From positions 992,001 to 1,056,000 of the forward strand of contig NZ_CP031423.1 in NCBI RefSeq assembly GCF_003991875.1: a DNA stretch of 64,000 nt, read 5' to 3'. Under the pieces are notes generated by a model. That model did no database searches. It was not told where the DNA came from and worked only from the letters and a program-made list of their open reading frames with translations. Source of the stretch: Microbacterium lemovicicum. GTDB taxonomy: Bacteria > Actinomycetota > Actinomycetes > Actinomycetales > Microbacteriaceae. Positions 1 to 9,914 of this stretch are shown piece after piece. Numbering within the stretch: the first letter of the stretch is position 1; the number at the start of each line of letters is the position of its first letter. The position numbers and the translations under genes were made by a program.

Positions 1-611
1 TGCCCGCCGACCAGCAGATCGACGTCGACATCGAGGGCGCCGTGCTGCCGCAGCTCATCGCGGGCACGCTCGACGATGTGACCGTGGCGTCCGATGACGT
101 GACGTTCGGCGCGCTCTCCGGCGACGTCGTCGTCCGTGCGCAGGGCGTGCCCGTGCGGGGGGATGCCGCGGCCCGCAGCGCCGCGGCGACGATCCAGCTC
201 GACACGCCGGAGCTGCAGACGCTGCTCGAGCAGATCCCCGACTTCCCGGCGGCGACCGTGGGCCTGGTCGAGCCGAACGTGACCGCGTCGACCGAGTTGC
301 AGCTGTTCGGCGCGGGGATCCCGATCGGCATCACGCTCACCCCGGGAGTCGCCGACGGCGACATCACGCTCTCGCCGGTCTCCCTGAAGCTGGCGGGTGC
401 GGAGCTGACGGCGAGCGACCTCACCGAGCGCTTCGGAGACCTGGCCGGCGTCGTGGTGCGCGACTACGACGTGTGCATCCGCGAGTACGTTCCGGCGGGC
501 GTCACGCTCACCGGCATCCGGGTCTCCGGCGACCGGGTGATCGCCGACCTCGACATCGACGGCGCGATCATCACCGACCCCGCGCTGCAGGCGAACGGCA
601 CCTGCGCGTGA
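1..611 (+). CDS. DUF2993 (LmeA-like) lipid-binding protein, 3' part only
   Basis: The reading frame is open from the window edge (about base 3) to a TGA at 609-611, so this is the C-terminal part of a longer gene. The visible 200 residues match the DUF2993 family. They include the phrase GAVLPQLIAGTLDDV, then alternating beta-strand stretches and a late IRVSGDRVIADL. LmeA of mycobacteria is a periplasmic phospholipid-binding protein of this family, involved in lipomannan maturation. Whether this member does the same is inference. A GTG at base 42 is an internal codon and not a likely start. The signal peptide, if any, lies outside the window. In many actinobacteria argS precedes lysA; here this gene does. 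Confidence 0.7.
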   Translation, partial: PADQQIDVDIEGAVLPQLIAGTLDDVTVASDDVTFGALSGDVVVRAQGVPVRGDAAARSAAATIQLDTPELQTLLEQIPDFPAATVGLVEPNVTASTELQLFGAGIPIGITLTPGVADGDITLSPVSLKLAGAELTASDLTERFGDLAGVVVRDYDVCIREYVPAGVTLTGIRVSGDRVIADLDIDGAIITDPALQANGTCA

Positions 612-658
612 GCGTGCGGCGGGCGGGCCGTCTGCCGGGGTCGCGGGCGCGGTTGCCC

Positions 659-664
659 TAGACT
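659..664 (+). promoter_or_regulatory. Possible -10 element upstream of lysA
   Basis: TAGACT in the spacer between the DUF2993 gene and lysA fits the TAnnnT form used elsewhere in this window. Transcription would begin near base 671, leaving a leader of about 86 bases before the lysA GTG. No convincing -35 is visible, and I saw no lysine riboswitch in the leader. Confidence 0.3.
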
Positions 665-756
665 TCACGGGTGCCCGGCGCGTGATCCGACCGGCCGCGG
701 CGCACCGCCCGTGATCCGGGCGCCCGTGCTTCCGACACCACCGATTGGCCCACCCC

Positions 757-2196
757 GTGTCCGCCCCGACCTCCCCGCACCCGGCGCCCGCACGGCCCGT
801 CCGCCCGGACGACGCCAACGCGCTCGCGGCGAACGTGTGGCCGGCATCCGCCGAGCGCGACGAGCGCGGCATCCTGACGCTCGCGGGGATCGCCGCCGAC
901 GAGCTGGTGGAGCGCTTCGGCACGCCGCTCTACGTGCTGGACGAGGACGAGGTGCGCGCACACGCGCGTCGCACGCTCGCCGCCTTCGCCGACGCGACCG
1001 CGGCGCACGGCTCTCGCGCGCGGATCTACTACGCCGGCAAGGCCTTCCTCTCGACCGACGTGGTGCGCTGGGTGATGGACGAGGGCCTCGCGGTCGACGT
1101 CTGCAGCGGCGGCGAACTCGCCGTGGCGCTCGCCGCCGGTGCCGACCCCGCACGGCTGGGCTATCACGGCAACAACAAGTCCGTGCGAGACCTCGAGCGC
1201 GCCGTGCAGGTGGGCATCGGCTCGATCGTCCTCGACAGCTGGATCGAGCTCGAGCGCCTCGCCGCCGTCGCGCAGCGACTCGGCCGTGAGCAGTCGGTGC
1301 TCGTGCGGGTCAACAGCGGTGTGCACGCCGAGACGCACGACTTCCTGGCGACGGCCCACGAAGACCAGAAATTCGGCTTCCCGCTGACGGACGCGGCGGC
1401 TGTCGTCGCCCGCATCCGCGAGACGCCGGGGCTGGCGTTCGTCGGACTGCACTGCCACATCGGGTCGCAGATCTTCGGCACCGCCGGCTTCGAGGAGTCC
1501 GCGTCGCGCCTGGTCGCGGTGCACGCGGCCCTGCTCGAGGGCGGCGAGGTGCCCGTCCTCAACCTCGGCGGCGGCTTCGGCATCGCCTACACCTCCGCCG
1601 ACGACCCGACGCCGATCGAGCAGCTCGCGGCGGGGATCGTCGACGCCGTCGCCCGCGAGTGCGCGAGCCGCGGCATCCCGGTTCCGGACTTCGCCTTCGA
1701 GCCCGGACGGTCCATCGTCGGCCAGGCCGGCGTGACGCTGTACGAGGTCGGCACGATCAAGCCGGTCCGCGTGTCCGACGACCTCGAGCGCCTCTACGTC
1801 AGCGTCGACGGCGGCATGAGCGACAACGCCCGGCCCGCCCTGTACGGCGCGCAGTACTCGGCGCGCGTCGCCTCCCGCGTCAGCACCGCCGAGCCGGCCC
1901 TGTCGCGGGTCGTCGGACTGCACTGCGAGTCGGGCGACATCGTCGTGGACGCGGAGTACCTGCCCGCCGACGTGGCGCCCGGAGATCTGCTCGCCGTGCC
2001 GGCGACCGGCGCCTACTGCGCCGCGCTGTCGAGCAACTACAACTTCGTCCCGAGGCCGCCCGTCGTGGCGGTCAGCCAGGGACGCGCCCGCGTGATCGTG
2101 CGCGGAGAGACGATCGACGACCTGCTGGCACGCGATGCCGGCGTCGGCCCGTCGAGCACGGAGGAGAACCACATGAACGAGCGGAACGACACGTGA
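757..2196 (+). CDS. lysA: Diaminopimelate decarboxylase
   Basis: This PLP enzyme decarboxylates meso-diaminopimelate to L-lysine, the last step of lysine synthesis, in the cytosol. The fold-III decarboxylase motifs are all present: YYAGKAF with the Schiff-base lysine at about residue 95, HCHIGSQ, the phosphate-binding GGGFG, EPGRSIVGQAG, and CESGD for the active-site cysteine. I chose GTG at 757, giving 479 residues. An in-frame TTG lies four codons earlier at 745, and neither has a strong Shine-Dalgarno sequence. The stop overlaps the start of hom in a GTGA, so the two are probably translationally coupled. Lysine and threonine both derive from aspartate semialdehyde, which explains the neighbourhood. 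Confidence 0.95.
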   Translation: MSAPTSPHPAPARPVRPDDANALAANVWPASAERDERGILTLAGIAADELVERFGTPLYVLDEDEVRAHARRTLAAFADATAAHGSRARIYYAGKAFLSTDVVRWVMDEGLAVDVCSGGELAVALAAGADPARLGYHGNNKSVRDLERAVQVGIGSIVLDSWIELERLAAVAQRLGREQSVLVRVNSGVHAETHDFLATAHEDQKFGFPLTDAAAVVARIRETPGLAFVGLHCHIGSQIFGTAGFEESASRLVAVHAALLEGGEVPVLNLGGGFGIAYTSADDPTPIEQLAAGIVDAVARECASRGIPVPDFAFEPGRSIVGQAGVTLYEVGTIKPVRVSDDLERLYVSVDGGMSDNARPALYGAQYSARVASRVSTAEPALSRVVGLHCESGDIVVDAEYLPADVAPGDLLAVPATGAYCAALSSNYNFVPRPPVVAVSQGRARVIVRGETIDDLLARDAGVGPSSTEENHMNERNDT

Positions 2197-3518
2197 GCGA
2201 CTATCGCCGACTGCGGGTGGCGCTCCTCGGCGCCGGCGCCGTGGGGTCCCAGGTCGCCGCGCTGCTGCTGAAGCACGGCGACGAGCTCGCCGATCGGGCG
2301 GGCGCATCGCTGGAGCTCGTCGGCATCGCCGTGCGCGACCTCGACGCGCCCCGCGACGTCGACCTCCCGCGTGAGCTGTTCACGACGGATGCAGAGGAGC
2401 TCATCCTCGGCGCCGACATCGTCATCGAGCTGATGGGCGGCATCGAGCCCGCCCGCACCTACCTGATGCAGGCGATCAACTCCGGCGCCGACGTGGTGAC
2501 CGCCAACAAGGCGCTCCTGGCCACCTACGGCTCCGAGATCTTCGAGGCCGCCGACCAGGTCGGCGCGCAGGTGTACTACGAGGCCGCGGCCGCCGGCGCG
2601 ATCCCGATCATCCGGCCACTGCGCGACTCGCTCGCCGGCGACCGCGTGCAGCGGATCATGGGCATCGTCAACGGCACGACGAACTACATCCTCGACCGCA
2701 TGGACACCGAGGGCGCCGACCTCGTCGACGTGCTCTCCGAGGCGCAGGCGCTCGGCTACGCCGAGGCCGACCCGTCGGCCGACGTCGACGGCTACGACGC
2801 CGCGCAGAAGGCCGCCATCCTCGCGAGCCTGGCGTTCCACACGACCGTTCCGCTGTCGGCCGTGCACCGCGAGGGCATCATGGGCCTCGACAAGGCGATG
2901 ATCGACGCCGCCCGCCACGCCGGCTACGCCATCAAGCTCCTCGCCGTGTGCGAGCGCCTCGCCCCCGAGGACGAGGGCGAGGAGGGCGAGTCGATCTCCG
3001 TGCGCGTCTACCCCGCACTCGTGCCGCGCTCCCACCCGCTCGCCAGCGTCCACGGCGCGAACAACGCCGTCTTCGTGCAGGCCGAGGCCGCCGGTTCACT
3101 CATGTTCTACGGCGCGGGCGCCGGCGGCGTGCAGACCGCGTCCGCGGTGCTCGGCGACGTCGTCTCCGCCGCCCGCCGCCACATCGCCGGCGGTGTGGGC
3201 GTGGGCGAGTCGACGCGCGCGAACCTGCCGGTCGTGCCGATCGGCCGCGTCACCACGCGTTACCAGATCACTCTCGAGGTCGACGACCAGCCGGGCGTGC
3301 TGGCGACCGTCGCGGGCACCCTCAGCGAAGGACGCGTGTCCATCGCCACGGTCGAGCAGACCGTCATCAGCGAGTCCGCCGACGGATCGGGCGTCGCCCG
3401 GCTCGTCATCGGAACCCACAAGGCCCGGGAGCAGGACCTCAGCGAGACCGTTGCGCGGCTGGCCGCCAGCGGCGTCGTCGAGCGCGTCGCGTCCGTCCTG
3501 CGAGTAGAAGGAGACTGA
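2193..3518 (+). CDS. hom: Homoserine dehydrogenase
   Basis: The enzyme reduces aspartate semialdehyde to homoserine with NAD(P)H. The N-terminal Rossmann motif reads LLGAGAVGS. The catalytic core includes [19 protein letters not shown] and [16 protein letters not shown], and the C-terminus carries an ACT domain (roughly residues 360-430), the usual site of feedback control by threonine. It is 441 residues, normal for the family. The GTG start overlaps the lysA stop by three bases. A short acidic insertion (EDEGEEGES) near residue 275 is unremarkable. It forms an operon with thrC and thrB. Confidence 0.95.
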   Translation: MSDYRRLRVALLGAGAVGSQVAALLLKHGDELADRAGASLELVGIAVRDLDAPRDVDLPRELFTTDAEELILGADIVIELMGGIEPARTYLMQAINSGADVVTANKALLATYGSEIFEAADQVGAQVYYEAAAAGAIPIIRPLRDSLAGDRVQRIMGIVNGTTNYILDRMDTEGADLVDVLSEAQALGYAEADPSADVDGYDAAQKAAILASLAFHTTVPLSAVHREGIMGLDKAMIDAARHAGYAIKLLAVCERLAPEDEGEEGESISVRVYPALVPRSHPLASVHGANNAVFVQAEAAGSLMFYGAGAGGVQTASAVLGDVVSAARRHIAGGVGVGESTRANLPVVPIGRVTTRYQITLEVDDQPGVLATVAGTLSEGRVSIATVEQTVISESADGSGVARLVIGTHKAREQDLSETVARLAASGVVERVASVLRVEGD

Positions 3519-3519
3519 C

Positions 3520-4614
3520 ATGGCACACCTCTGGCGCGGAGTCCTCCGCGAATACGCCGACCGGCTCGGCGTGACCGACGACTCGACGGTGGTGACGCTC
3601 GGCGAGGGCGGCACGCCGCTCCTGCCCGCTCCCGCGCTGTCGCAGCGCACGGGCGCCGACGTGTGGGTGAAGTTCGAGGGCATGAACCCCACCGGCTCGT
3701 TCAAGGACCGCGGCATGACCGTCGCGCTGTCCCGCGCGGTCGAGCACGGAGCGAAGGCCGTGATCTGCGCCTCCACGGGCAACACCTCGGCGTCGGCCGC
3801 CGCCTACGCCGCGCACGCCGGCATCACCGCCGCCGTGCTCGTGCCCGAAGGCAAGATCGCGATGGGCAAGCTCAGCCAGGCCGTCGCGCACAACGGCCGC
3901 CTCATCCAGATCCGCGGCAACTTCGACGACTGCCTCGAGATCGCGCGCGAGCTCGCCGACCACTACCCGGTGCACCTCGTCAACTCCGTCAACCCCGACC
4001 GCATCGAGGGGCAGAAGACCGCCGCCTACGAGGTCGTCGAGGTGCTCGGCGACGCGCCCGACTTCCACTTCATCCCCGTCGGCAACGCCGGCAACTACAC
4101 GGCCTACTCGCGCGGCTACCGCGAGGAGGCCGACCGCGGCGTCGCGACCAAGGTGCCGCGCATGTTCGGCTTCCAGGCCGAGGGCTCCGCGCCGCTCGTC
4201 CGCGGCGAGGTCGTGCGCAACCCCGAGACGATCGCGTCCGCGATCCGCATCGGCAACCCCGCATCGTGGGAGCTCGCCCTCGAGGCGCGCGACGCGACCG
4301 ACGGCTGGTTCGGCGCCATCGACGACGCCCGCATCCTGGCCGCGCAGAAGCTGCTGTCGTCCGAGGTGGGCATCTTCGTCGAGCCCGCCTCCGCGATCAG
4401 CGTCGCCGGTCTGATGGATCGCGCCGAGCAGGGCCTCATCCCGGCCGGCTCGCGCGTCGTCCTGACCGTCACGGGCCACGGCCTCAAGGACCCGCAGTGG
4501 GCCCTCCGCAACGCCGACGGCAGCGACGTGACGCCGACGGTCGTGGATGCCGCGACCTCCGAGGTCGCATCCGTGCTGGAGCTCGTCCCGACCTCCGCGG
4601 GAACGCCCGCGTGA
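3520..4614 (+). CDS. thrC: Threonine synthase
   Basis: This PLP-dependent enzyme converts O-phosphohomoserine to threonine. The PLP lysine lies in GSFKDRGM, and [14 protein letters not shown] and the glycine-rich phosphate loop GNAGNYTAY are present. The 364-residue length matches the short bacterial type. The ATG is preceded by AGAAGGAG, a strong ribosome binding site, and follows the hom stop by a single base. Its TGA is overlapped by the thrB GTG. Confidence 0.95.
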   Translation: MAHLWRGVLREYADRLGVTDDSTVVTLGEGGTPLLPAPALSQRTGADVWVKFEGMNPTGSFKDRGMTVALSRAVEHGAKAVICASTGNTSASAAAYAAHAGITAAVLVPEGKIAMGKLSQAVAHNGRLIQIRGNFDDCLEIARELADHYPVHLVNSVNPDRIEGQKTAAYEVVEVLGDAPDFHFIPVGNAGNYTAYSRGYREEADRGVATKVPRMFGFQAEGSAPLVRGEVVRNPETIASAIRIGNPASWELALEARDATDGWFGAIDDARILAAQKLLSSEVGIFVEPASAISVAGLMDRAEQGLIPAGSRVVLTVTGHGLKDPQWALRNADGSDVTPTVVDAATSEVASVLELVPTSAGTPA

Positions 4615-5564
4615 ACGCAGCCGGCGGCGGGGAGCGCGCCGGGCACCGCTCGGTGCACGTGCGCGTTCCCGCCACCAGCGCGAACCTCGGTCCGGGCTTC
4701 GACACCCTCGGCCTCGCGCTGAGCGTGTACGACGAGCTCGTCGTGACCGAGCTCGGTCACGACGGCCTCGAGATCCACGTGACGGGAGAGGGCGCGGCAT
4801 CCGTTCCGATGGATGCCTCGCACCTCGTCGTGCGGGCGATGGCGCATGCCTTCGCCTCTGTCGGCCGCCCGCTCCCGGGCGTCCGCCTCGAGGCTGTCAA
4901 CGCCGTGCCGCACGGCCGGGGACTCGGGTCGTCCGGCGCCGCCGTCGTGGCCGGGCTGCTCGCCGCGAAGGGGCTGCTCGAGCCCGAGGTCGAGCTCGAC
5001 GCCGACGCTCTCCTGCGTCTCGCGACAGAGCTGGAGGGGCACCCCGACAACGTCGCCCCCGCCCTGTTCGGCGGGCTGACGATCGCCTGGGTCGACGAGA
5101 CCGGTCCGCAGCACAAGAAGCTCCTCGTGCACCGCGGCGTCTCGCCCCTGGTGTTCGTGCCCGAATTCACGATGTCCACGAGCGTGGCGCGCAGCCTCAA
5201 CCCCCTGAACGTGCCCCGTGAGGACGCGGTCTTCAACGTGTCGCGCTCTGCGCTGCTCATCGCGGCGCTGACGCAGAGTCCCGAGCTGCTGCTGGCCGCC
5301 ACCGAGGACAAGCTGCACCAGAACTACCGCGCCCAGGCCATGCCCGAGACCGACCGACTGGTGCGGGCACTCCGTGCGGAGGGCTTCGCTGCCGTCGTCT
5401 CCGGGGCAGGTCCCAGCGTGCTCGTGCTGGCAGACGGCGCCGGCAGACGCCTCGAAGCGGCCGATCTCGCGCACTCCGTCGTCGACACTCCCTGGGACGC
5501 CCGCATGCTGGCCGTCGACTTCAAGGGTGGTACAGTGAAGGAGTACACGGAGGGTTCCACGTAA
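4611..5564 (+). CDS. thrB: Homoserine kinase
   Basis: It phosphorylates homoserine, feeding ThrC. It is a GHMP kinase: the N-terminal [16 protein letters not shown], the ATP-binding [16 protein letters not shown], the middle [15 protein letters not shown] and the C-terminal VSGAGPSVL are all present. The start is a GTG overlapping the thrC stop (GTGA), giving 317 residues. The order hom-thrC-thrB is usual in actinobacteria. The last 40 bases of the gene contain a possible promoter for rho. Confidence 0.95.
   Translation: MNAAGGGERAGHRSVHVRVPATSANLGPGFDTLGLALSVYDELVVTELGHDGLEIHVTGEGAASVPMDASHLVVRAMAHAFASVGRPLPGVRLEAVNAVPHGRGLGSSGAAVVAGLLAAKGLLEPEVELDADALLRLATELEGHPDNVAPALFGGLTIAWVDETGPQHKKLLVHRGVSPLVFVPEFTMSTSVARSLNPLNVPREDAVFNVSRSALLIAALTQSPELLLAATEDKLHQNYRAQAMPETDRLVRALRAEGFAAVVSGAGPSVLVLADGAGRRLEAADLAHSVVDTPWDARMLAVDFKGGTVKEYTEGST
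5531..5536 (+). promoter_or_regulatory. Possible extended -10 element for rho, inside thrB
   Basis: TACAGT with TG one base upstream (TGG-TACAGT) reads as an extended -10. It lies inside the 3' end of thrB, about 200 bases before the rho start. No -35 is clear. A separate rho promoter would free it from control of the threonine genes. Confidence 0.3.
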
Positions 5565-5634
5565 CACGTGAATCTGGCCTCCGGCGCAAATCTGCGACAG
5601 CACTGCATACCCCTCAGCCACTGACGGGAAGAAC

Positions 5635-5650
5635 GCGGCCTTCGGGCCGC
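5635..5650 (+). terminator. UUCG-capped hairpin in the rho leader
   Basis: GCGGCC, loop TTCG, GGCCGC: a perfect six-pair stem with a UUCG tetraloop between thrB and rho. It is followed by a C-rich stretch (CCCCACC) rather than a T run. It may end thrB transcription, or act in the rho leader. Which of these applies cannot be told from sequence. Confidence 0.45.
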
Positions 5651-5742
5651 CCCCACCGTCGAAGGCATCGCGGGCACGGATCCGTCATGTACGGATCCTC
5701 ATGCGGTCGTGCACATCCACCCGCTTCACAAAGGGAGAACTC

Positions 5743-8073
5743 GTGGAGTCCATCTCCGAGATCCATGCTGCTGAGCCTTCGGCCGACGAGCGCGTAGACG
5801 CGTCCGCCACCGAGGAGAACGGCACCGGCGCTTCGAACGCCGACACCACCACCGCTCCGGCGGACGACGCTCCGGCCGATGAGGCCGCGGAGGTCGAGCC
5901 CGCCGAGGACGAGACCGCTGAGGTCGCTCCGGATGCTGCGACCGAGACCGCCGCGGACGCTTCGGCTGCCGACGCTGTCGCTGCCGACGCTGCTCCGGCC
6001 GAGCCGGTCGCCGACGCTCCGGCTGAGGACCCGACGCCGGCCGACGTGCCCGTCGAGACGGCCGAGGCCGTCGCCGACGAGAAGCCGGCCAAGGCGCCGC
6101 GCAAACGCGCCCCGCGCCGGGCCAAGAGCTCCGACCTGCCCGCCGCTCCGGCCGAGACCGCGGCCGAGACGCCGGCTGCCGAGACCGCCGCCGGCGCGAC
6201 CGACGCCGCTCCGGCCGAGGCCGCGGCATCCGACGCCGTTGCCTCCGACACCGCTTCTTCGGACGCCGGCGCTCCGGCCGAGACGGCCGACGCCTCCGCT
6301 GCGTCCGAGACCGCCGCCGCCGACAGCACGTCGTCCGACGAGGCGCCCGCCGCCACGACCGAGCGCGCCCCCGCCCGGTCGGGTCGCTCGACCGGCCGCG
6401 GCCGCAACGCCCGCGCCGCGCAGGCGCCTGCCGACGAGACCGAGGCTGCTGACGCCGCCCCGGCCGCCGACGACGCGCAGCCCACCGCTGACGCCGACGC
6501 CGACGAGCGGACTCAGAACACGTCGGCCTCGAACGCCCAGAACACCCAGGGCGACGACGACGGCGCCGACGCGAACGGCGACGGCGACGGATCCGACTCC
6601 GGGTCCAACCGCGGACGCAGCCGGAGCCGCAACCGCAGCCGCAGCCGTGGCGGCAACGCCAACGGCAACGCCAACGGCAACGCGCCCCAGAACGGCAACG
6701 TCCAGAACGGCAACGCCCAGCAGGGCAACGCCCCGCAGACGGCACAGGGCGGCAACGTCCCCGCGCAGGCACAGGCCGACCAGGACGACGCTCCGGTCAA
6801 CGGCCGCGGCCGGCAGCAGCAGCAGCAGCGCAACAACAACGCCAAGCGTCGCGGTGCGCCCAACGCCAACGGCGACGAGTTCGAGACCGAGATCACCGAG
6901 GACGACGTCCTCATCCCGATCGCCGGCATCCTCGACGTGCTCGACAACTACGCCTTCGTCCGCACCAGCGGCTACCTCCCCGGCACGAGCGACGTCTACG
7001 TCTCGCTCGGCCAGGTGAAGAAGTACAACCTCCGCAAGGGCGACGCCGTCGTCGGCGCGATCAAGCAGCCGCGCGAGGGCGAGCAGTCCACCCGCCAGAA
7101 GTACAACGCGCTGGTCAAGGTCGACTCGGTCAACGGCCTCTCGGCCGAAGACGCCGGCGACCGCGTCGAGTTCGGCAAGCTCACGCCGCTCTACCCGCAG
7201 GACCGCCTGCGCCTCGAGACGGCTCCCGAGAAGCTGACGCAGCGCATCATCGACCTCGTGGCGCCGATCGGAAAGGGCCAGCGCGGCCTCATCGTCGCGC
7301 CCCCCAAGGCCGGCAAGACCATCGTGCTGCAGCAGATCGCCAACGCGATCGCGACGAACAACCCCGAGGTGCACCTCATGGTCGTGCTCGTCGACGAGCG
7401 GCCCGAAGAGGTCACCGACATGCAGCGCACCGTGAAGGGCGAGGTCATCGCCTCGACCTTCGACCGCCCCGCGGAAGACCACACCACGGTCGCCGAGCTC
7501 GCCATCGAGCGCGCGAAGCGCCTCGTGGAGCTCGGTCGCGACGTCGTCGTGCTGCTCGACTCGATCACCCGTCTGGGCCGCGCGTACAACATCTCCGCGC
7601 CGACCTCCGGCCGCGTGCTGACCGGCGGCGTCGACGCTTCGGCGCTGTACCCGCCCAAGCGCTTCTTCGGCGCCGCGCGCAACATCGAGAACGGCGGATC
7701 GCTCACCATCCTCGCGACCGCGCTCGTGGAGACCGGTTCCAAGATGGACGAGGTCATCTTCGAGGAGTTCAAGGGCACCGGCAACAGCGAGCTGCGCCTG
7801 TCGCGCCAGCTGGCCGACAAGCGGATCTTCCCCGCGGTCGACGTCAACGCCTCCAGCACGCGCCGCGAGGAGATGCTGCTGTCGGCCGACGAGGTCAAGA
7901 TCACCTGGAAGCTGCGTCGCGCCCTCGCCGGCCTCGACACGCAGCAGGCCCTCGAGGTCGTGCTCGGCAAGCTCAAGGAGACCTCGAGCAACGTCGAATT
8001 CCTCGTGCAGATGCAGAAGTCGATCCCGACGCCGACCGGCCACAGCCACGGGCACGAGAACAACATCCGCTGA
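5743..8073 (+). CDS. rho: Transcription termination factor Rho with long N-terminal extension
   Basis: Rho is the hexameric RNA-dependent ATPase that ends transcription. The conserved core starts near residue 384 ([31 protein letters not shown]). Walker A (APPKAGKT, about 519-526), the Rho-type [13 protein letters not shown] and the SSTRREE loop follow. I chose GTG at 5743 because AAGGGAG sits just upstream; an ATG at 5701 in frame has no such signal. That gives 776 residues, against about 420 in E. coli. The extra 380 residues are low complexity: first A/E/D/P-rich with two lysine/arginine patches, then an RSR-rich block (about 288-302), then N/G/Q-rich repeats including five glutamines. Such extensions are known in actinobacterial Rho and bind RNA. 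Confidence 0.95.
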   Translation: MESISEIHAAEPSADERVDASATEENGTGASNADTTTAPADDAPADEAAEVEPAEDETAEVAPDAATETAADASAADAVAADAAPAEPVADAPAEDPTPADVPVETAEAVADEKPAKAPRKRAPRRAKSSDLPAAPAETAAETPAAETAAGATDAAPAEAAASDAVASDTASSDAGAPAETADASAASETAAADSTSSDEAPAATTERAPARSGRSTGRGRNARAAQAPADETEAADAAPAADDAQPTADADADERTQNTSASNAQNTQGDDDGADANGDGDGSDSGSNRGRSRSRNRSRSRGGNANGNANGNAPQNGNVQNGNAQQGNAPQTAQGGNVPAQAQADQDDAPVNGRGRQQQQQRNNNAKRRGAPNANGDEFETEITEDDVLIPIAGILDVLDNYAFVRTSGYLPGTSDVYVSLGQVKKYNLRKGDAVVGAIKQPREGEQSTRQKYNALVKVDSVNGLSAEDAGDRVEFGKLTPLYPQDRLRLETAPEKLTQRIIDLVAPIGKGQRGLIVAPPKAGKTIVLQQIANAIATNNPEVHLMVVLVDERPEEVTDMQRTVKGEVIASTFDRPAEDHTTVAELAIERAKRLVELGRDVVVLLDSITRLGRAYNISAPTSGRVLTGGVDASALYPPKRFFGAARNIENGGSLTILATALVETGSKMDEVIFEEFKGTGNSELRLSRQLADKRIFPAVDVNASSTRREEMLLSADEVKITWKLRRALAGLDTQQALEVVLGKLKETSSNVEFLVQMQKSIPTPTGHSHGHENNIR

Positions 8074-8093
8074 TCCGCGGGGAGGAGCACACC

Positions 8094-9173
8094 GTGTTCG
8101 ACTCCGTGAAGCCGCTCCTCGATGAGCACAAGGCCGTCCAGGAGGAGCTCAGCGATCCCGCCGTGCACGCCGATGCGGCGCGCGCCAAGCGGGTCAATCG
8201 CCGGTACGCCGAGCTCAGTCGCATCGTCGCGGCCCACGACGCGTGGGCCGCGGCATCCGATGACCTCGAGGCCGCGCGCGAACTCGCCCGCGAGGACGAC
8301 GCGTTCGCCGAGGAGGTGCCCGCTCTCGAGGAGCGCGTCGCCGAGACGCAGGAGAAGCTGCGGCGGCTCCTGATCCCGCGCGATCCCGACGACGCCCGCG
8401 ACGTCATCATGGAGATCAAGGGCGGCGAGGGCGGCGCCGAGAGTGCGCTGTTCGCGGCCGACCTCCTCCGCATGTACCTCCAGTACGCGGCATCCCGCGG
8501 CTGGAAGACCGAGCTCCTGGAGCGCACCGAGTCCGACCTCGGCGGCTACAAGGACGTGCAGGTCGCGATCAAGGGCTCCTCCGCCGACCCCGCGCAGGGC
8601 GTGTGGGCGCACCTCAAGTACGAGGGCGGCGTGCACCGCGTGCAGCGGGTGCCGGCGACCGAGTCGCAGGGGCGCATCCACACCTCCACGACCGGCGTGC
8701 TCGTCTTCCCCGAGGTCGACGAGCCCGACGAGGTCGAGATCAGCCCGAACGACCTCAAGATCGACGTGTTCCGCTCCTCGGGTCCGGGTGGACAGTCCGT
8801 CAACACGACCGACTCCGCGGTGCGCATCACCCACCTGCCGACCGGCATCGTCGTGTCGATGCAGAACGAGAAGTCGCAGCTGCAGAACCGCGAGGCCGGC
8901 ATGCGCGTGCTCCGTGCCCGCATCCTCGCTCGGCAGCAGGAGGAGCTGGATGCCGCGGCATCCGACGCCCGCAAGTCGCAGATCCGCGGCATGGACCGCT
9001 CCGAGCGGATCCGCACGTACAACTTCCCTGAGAACCGCATCGCCGATCACCGCACCGGCTACAAGGCGTACAACCTCGACCAGGTGATGGACGGCGCCCT
9101 CGGCCCGATCATCGAGTCGTGCATCGCCGCCGATGAGGAGGAGCGTCTGGCCTCCCTCGGCCAGGACTCCTGA
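8094..9173 (+). CDS. prfA: Peptide chain release factor 1
   Basis: RF1 releases the finished peptide at UAA and UAG codons. The GGQ motif is in [20 protein letters not shown]. The N-terminal coiled-coil region and the C-terminal [12 protein letters not shown] are typical. Length is 359 residues, normal. The GTG start follows GGGGAGGAG. Usually prmC, whose product methylates the GGQ glutamine, follows directly; here it is separated by a minus-strand cysE-cysK pair. Confidence 0.95.
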   Translation: MFDSVKPLLDEHKAVQEELSDPAVHADAARAKRVNRRYAELSRIVAAHDAWAAASDDLEAARELAREDDAFAEEVPALEERVAETQEKLRRLLIPRDPDDARDVIMEIKGGEGGAESALFAADLLRMYLQYAASRGWKTELLERTESDLGGYKDVQVAIKGSSADPAQGVWAHLKYEGGVHRVQRVPATESQGRIHTSTTGVLVFPEVDEPDEVEISPNDLKIDVFRSSGPGGQSVNTTDSAVRITHLPTGIVVSMQNEKSQLQNREAGMRVLRARILARQQEELDAAASDARKSQIRGMDRSERIRTYNFPENRIADHRTGYKAYNLDQVMDGALGPIIESCIAADEEERLASLGQDS

Positions 9174-9194
9174 CCCGCCCCGCGTCAGCACTGA

Positions 9195-9267
9195 CCGCGA
9201 GACTGCACCCGACCGGCCACACGTCGGGTGCGACCCTATGTTTCGCCGCGCCGCTGCAGTCTCGCGG
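9195..9267. repeat. Palindromic element between convergent prfA and cysE (copy 1)
   Basis: The outer arms CCGCGAGACTGCA (9195-9207) and TGCAGTCTCGCGG (9255-9267) are a perfect 13-base inverted repeat. A second inverted repeat, CACCCGAC (9206-9213) and GTCGGGTG (9223-9230), is nested inside. The left 23 bases recur exactly at 33152-33174, again between convergent genes. It probably serves as a two-way terminator; the repeated sequence suggests a dispersed element family. Confidence 0.75.
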
Positions 9268-9297
9268 ACGAGCGGACGAGCGGACGAGCGGACGAGC
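9266..9297. repeat. Four tandem copies of an 8-base unit
   Basis: GGACGAGC is repeated four times exactly (9266-9273, 9274-9281, 9282-9289, 9290-9297), followed by decayed copies up to about 9313. It begins in the right arm of the palindromic element and ends just before the cysE stop. The unit is not a multiple of three and lies outside coding sequence. Confidence 0.85.
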
Positions 9298-9314
9298 AGA
9301 CGGGCGAGCGGGCG

Positions 9315-9914
9315 TCAGATGATGTAGTCGGGCGCGGTCAGCAGGGCGCGGGTGTCGAGACCCTCGCGCCGCGCGCGGGGCTTCGCGGGGACGCCGACGA
9401 GGATGCTGCCTTCCGGAGCATCCCGGGTCACCACCGCATTCGCGCCGATGACCGAGTCCGCGCCGATCGTGATCGGCCCGAGCACCTTGGCACCCGCCCC
9501 GACCGCGACGCGGTCGCCGACGGTGGGGTGGCGCTTGCCGCCCTCGCGCTGCCGTCCGCCGAGGGTGACGCCGTGGTACAGCATCACGTCGTCGCCGACC
9601 TCGGCCGTCTCTCCGACGACGACGCCCATGCCGTGGTCGATGAAGAACCGTCGGCCGATCACGGCGCCGGGGTGGATCTCGACGCCGGTCAGCGCGCGCG
9701 TGACCTGCGAGCCGGCGCGCGCCGGGAAGCGGATGCCGCGCACCCACAAGGCGTGCCACACCCGGTACGCCCACACGGCGTGCAGGCCGGGATACAGCGC
9801 GGCGATCTCGAGGCCGCTCCGGGCGGCGGGGTCGCGCAGGCGCGCGGCCGCGACATCCTCGCGCATCCGCGAGACGGCGACGCGCACGCCCGACAGCAGA
9901 CCGGGGAGCGGCAT
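9315..9914 (-). CDS. cysE: Serine O-acetyltransferase
   Basis: It acetylates L-serine from acetyl-CoA, giving O-acetylserine for CysK. The protein has the short N-terminal helical part and a left-handed beta-helix built of hexapeptide repeats ([41 protein letters not shown]). The catalytic histidines lie in IDHGMG and YHGVTLGG. At 199 residues it is the short type. Its ATG overlaps the last base of the cysK stop, so the two are coupled in a cysK-cysE operon. Confidence 0.93.
   Translation of the reverse strand: MPLPGLLSGVRVAVSRMREDVAAARLRDPAARSGLEIAALYPGLHAVWAYRVWHALWVRGIRFPARAGSQVTRALTGVEIHPGAVIGRRFFIDHGMGVVVGETAEVGDDVMLYHGVTLGGRQREGGKRHPTVGDRVAVGAGAKVLGPITIGADSVIGANAVVTRDAPEGSILVGVPAKPRARREGLDTRALLTAPDYII

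Noticed and set aside
612..756. Lysine riboswitch before lysA
   Set aside because: The 145-base gap has none of the purine-rich core or helices of the L box that I could recognise, and lysine riboswitches are not usual in this group.
5614..8055. An 813-codon open frame on the minus strand across rho
   Set aside because: It is the mirror of the rho frame. GC-rich codons leave few stops on the opposite strand, its translation is V/G/R/A-rich without motifs, and rho is certain on the plus strand. The same holds for the long minus-strand frames at 658-2307 and 25304-27943 and the plus-strand ones at 30495-32600 and 33231-34754.
9266..9313. CRISPR-like array
   Set aside because: The units are 8 bases with no spacers, so this is a simple tandem repeat.
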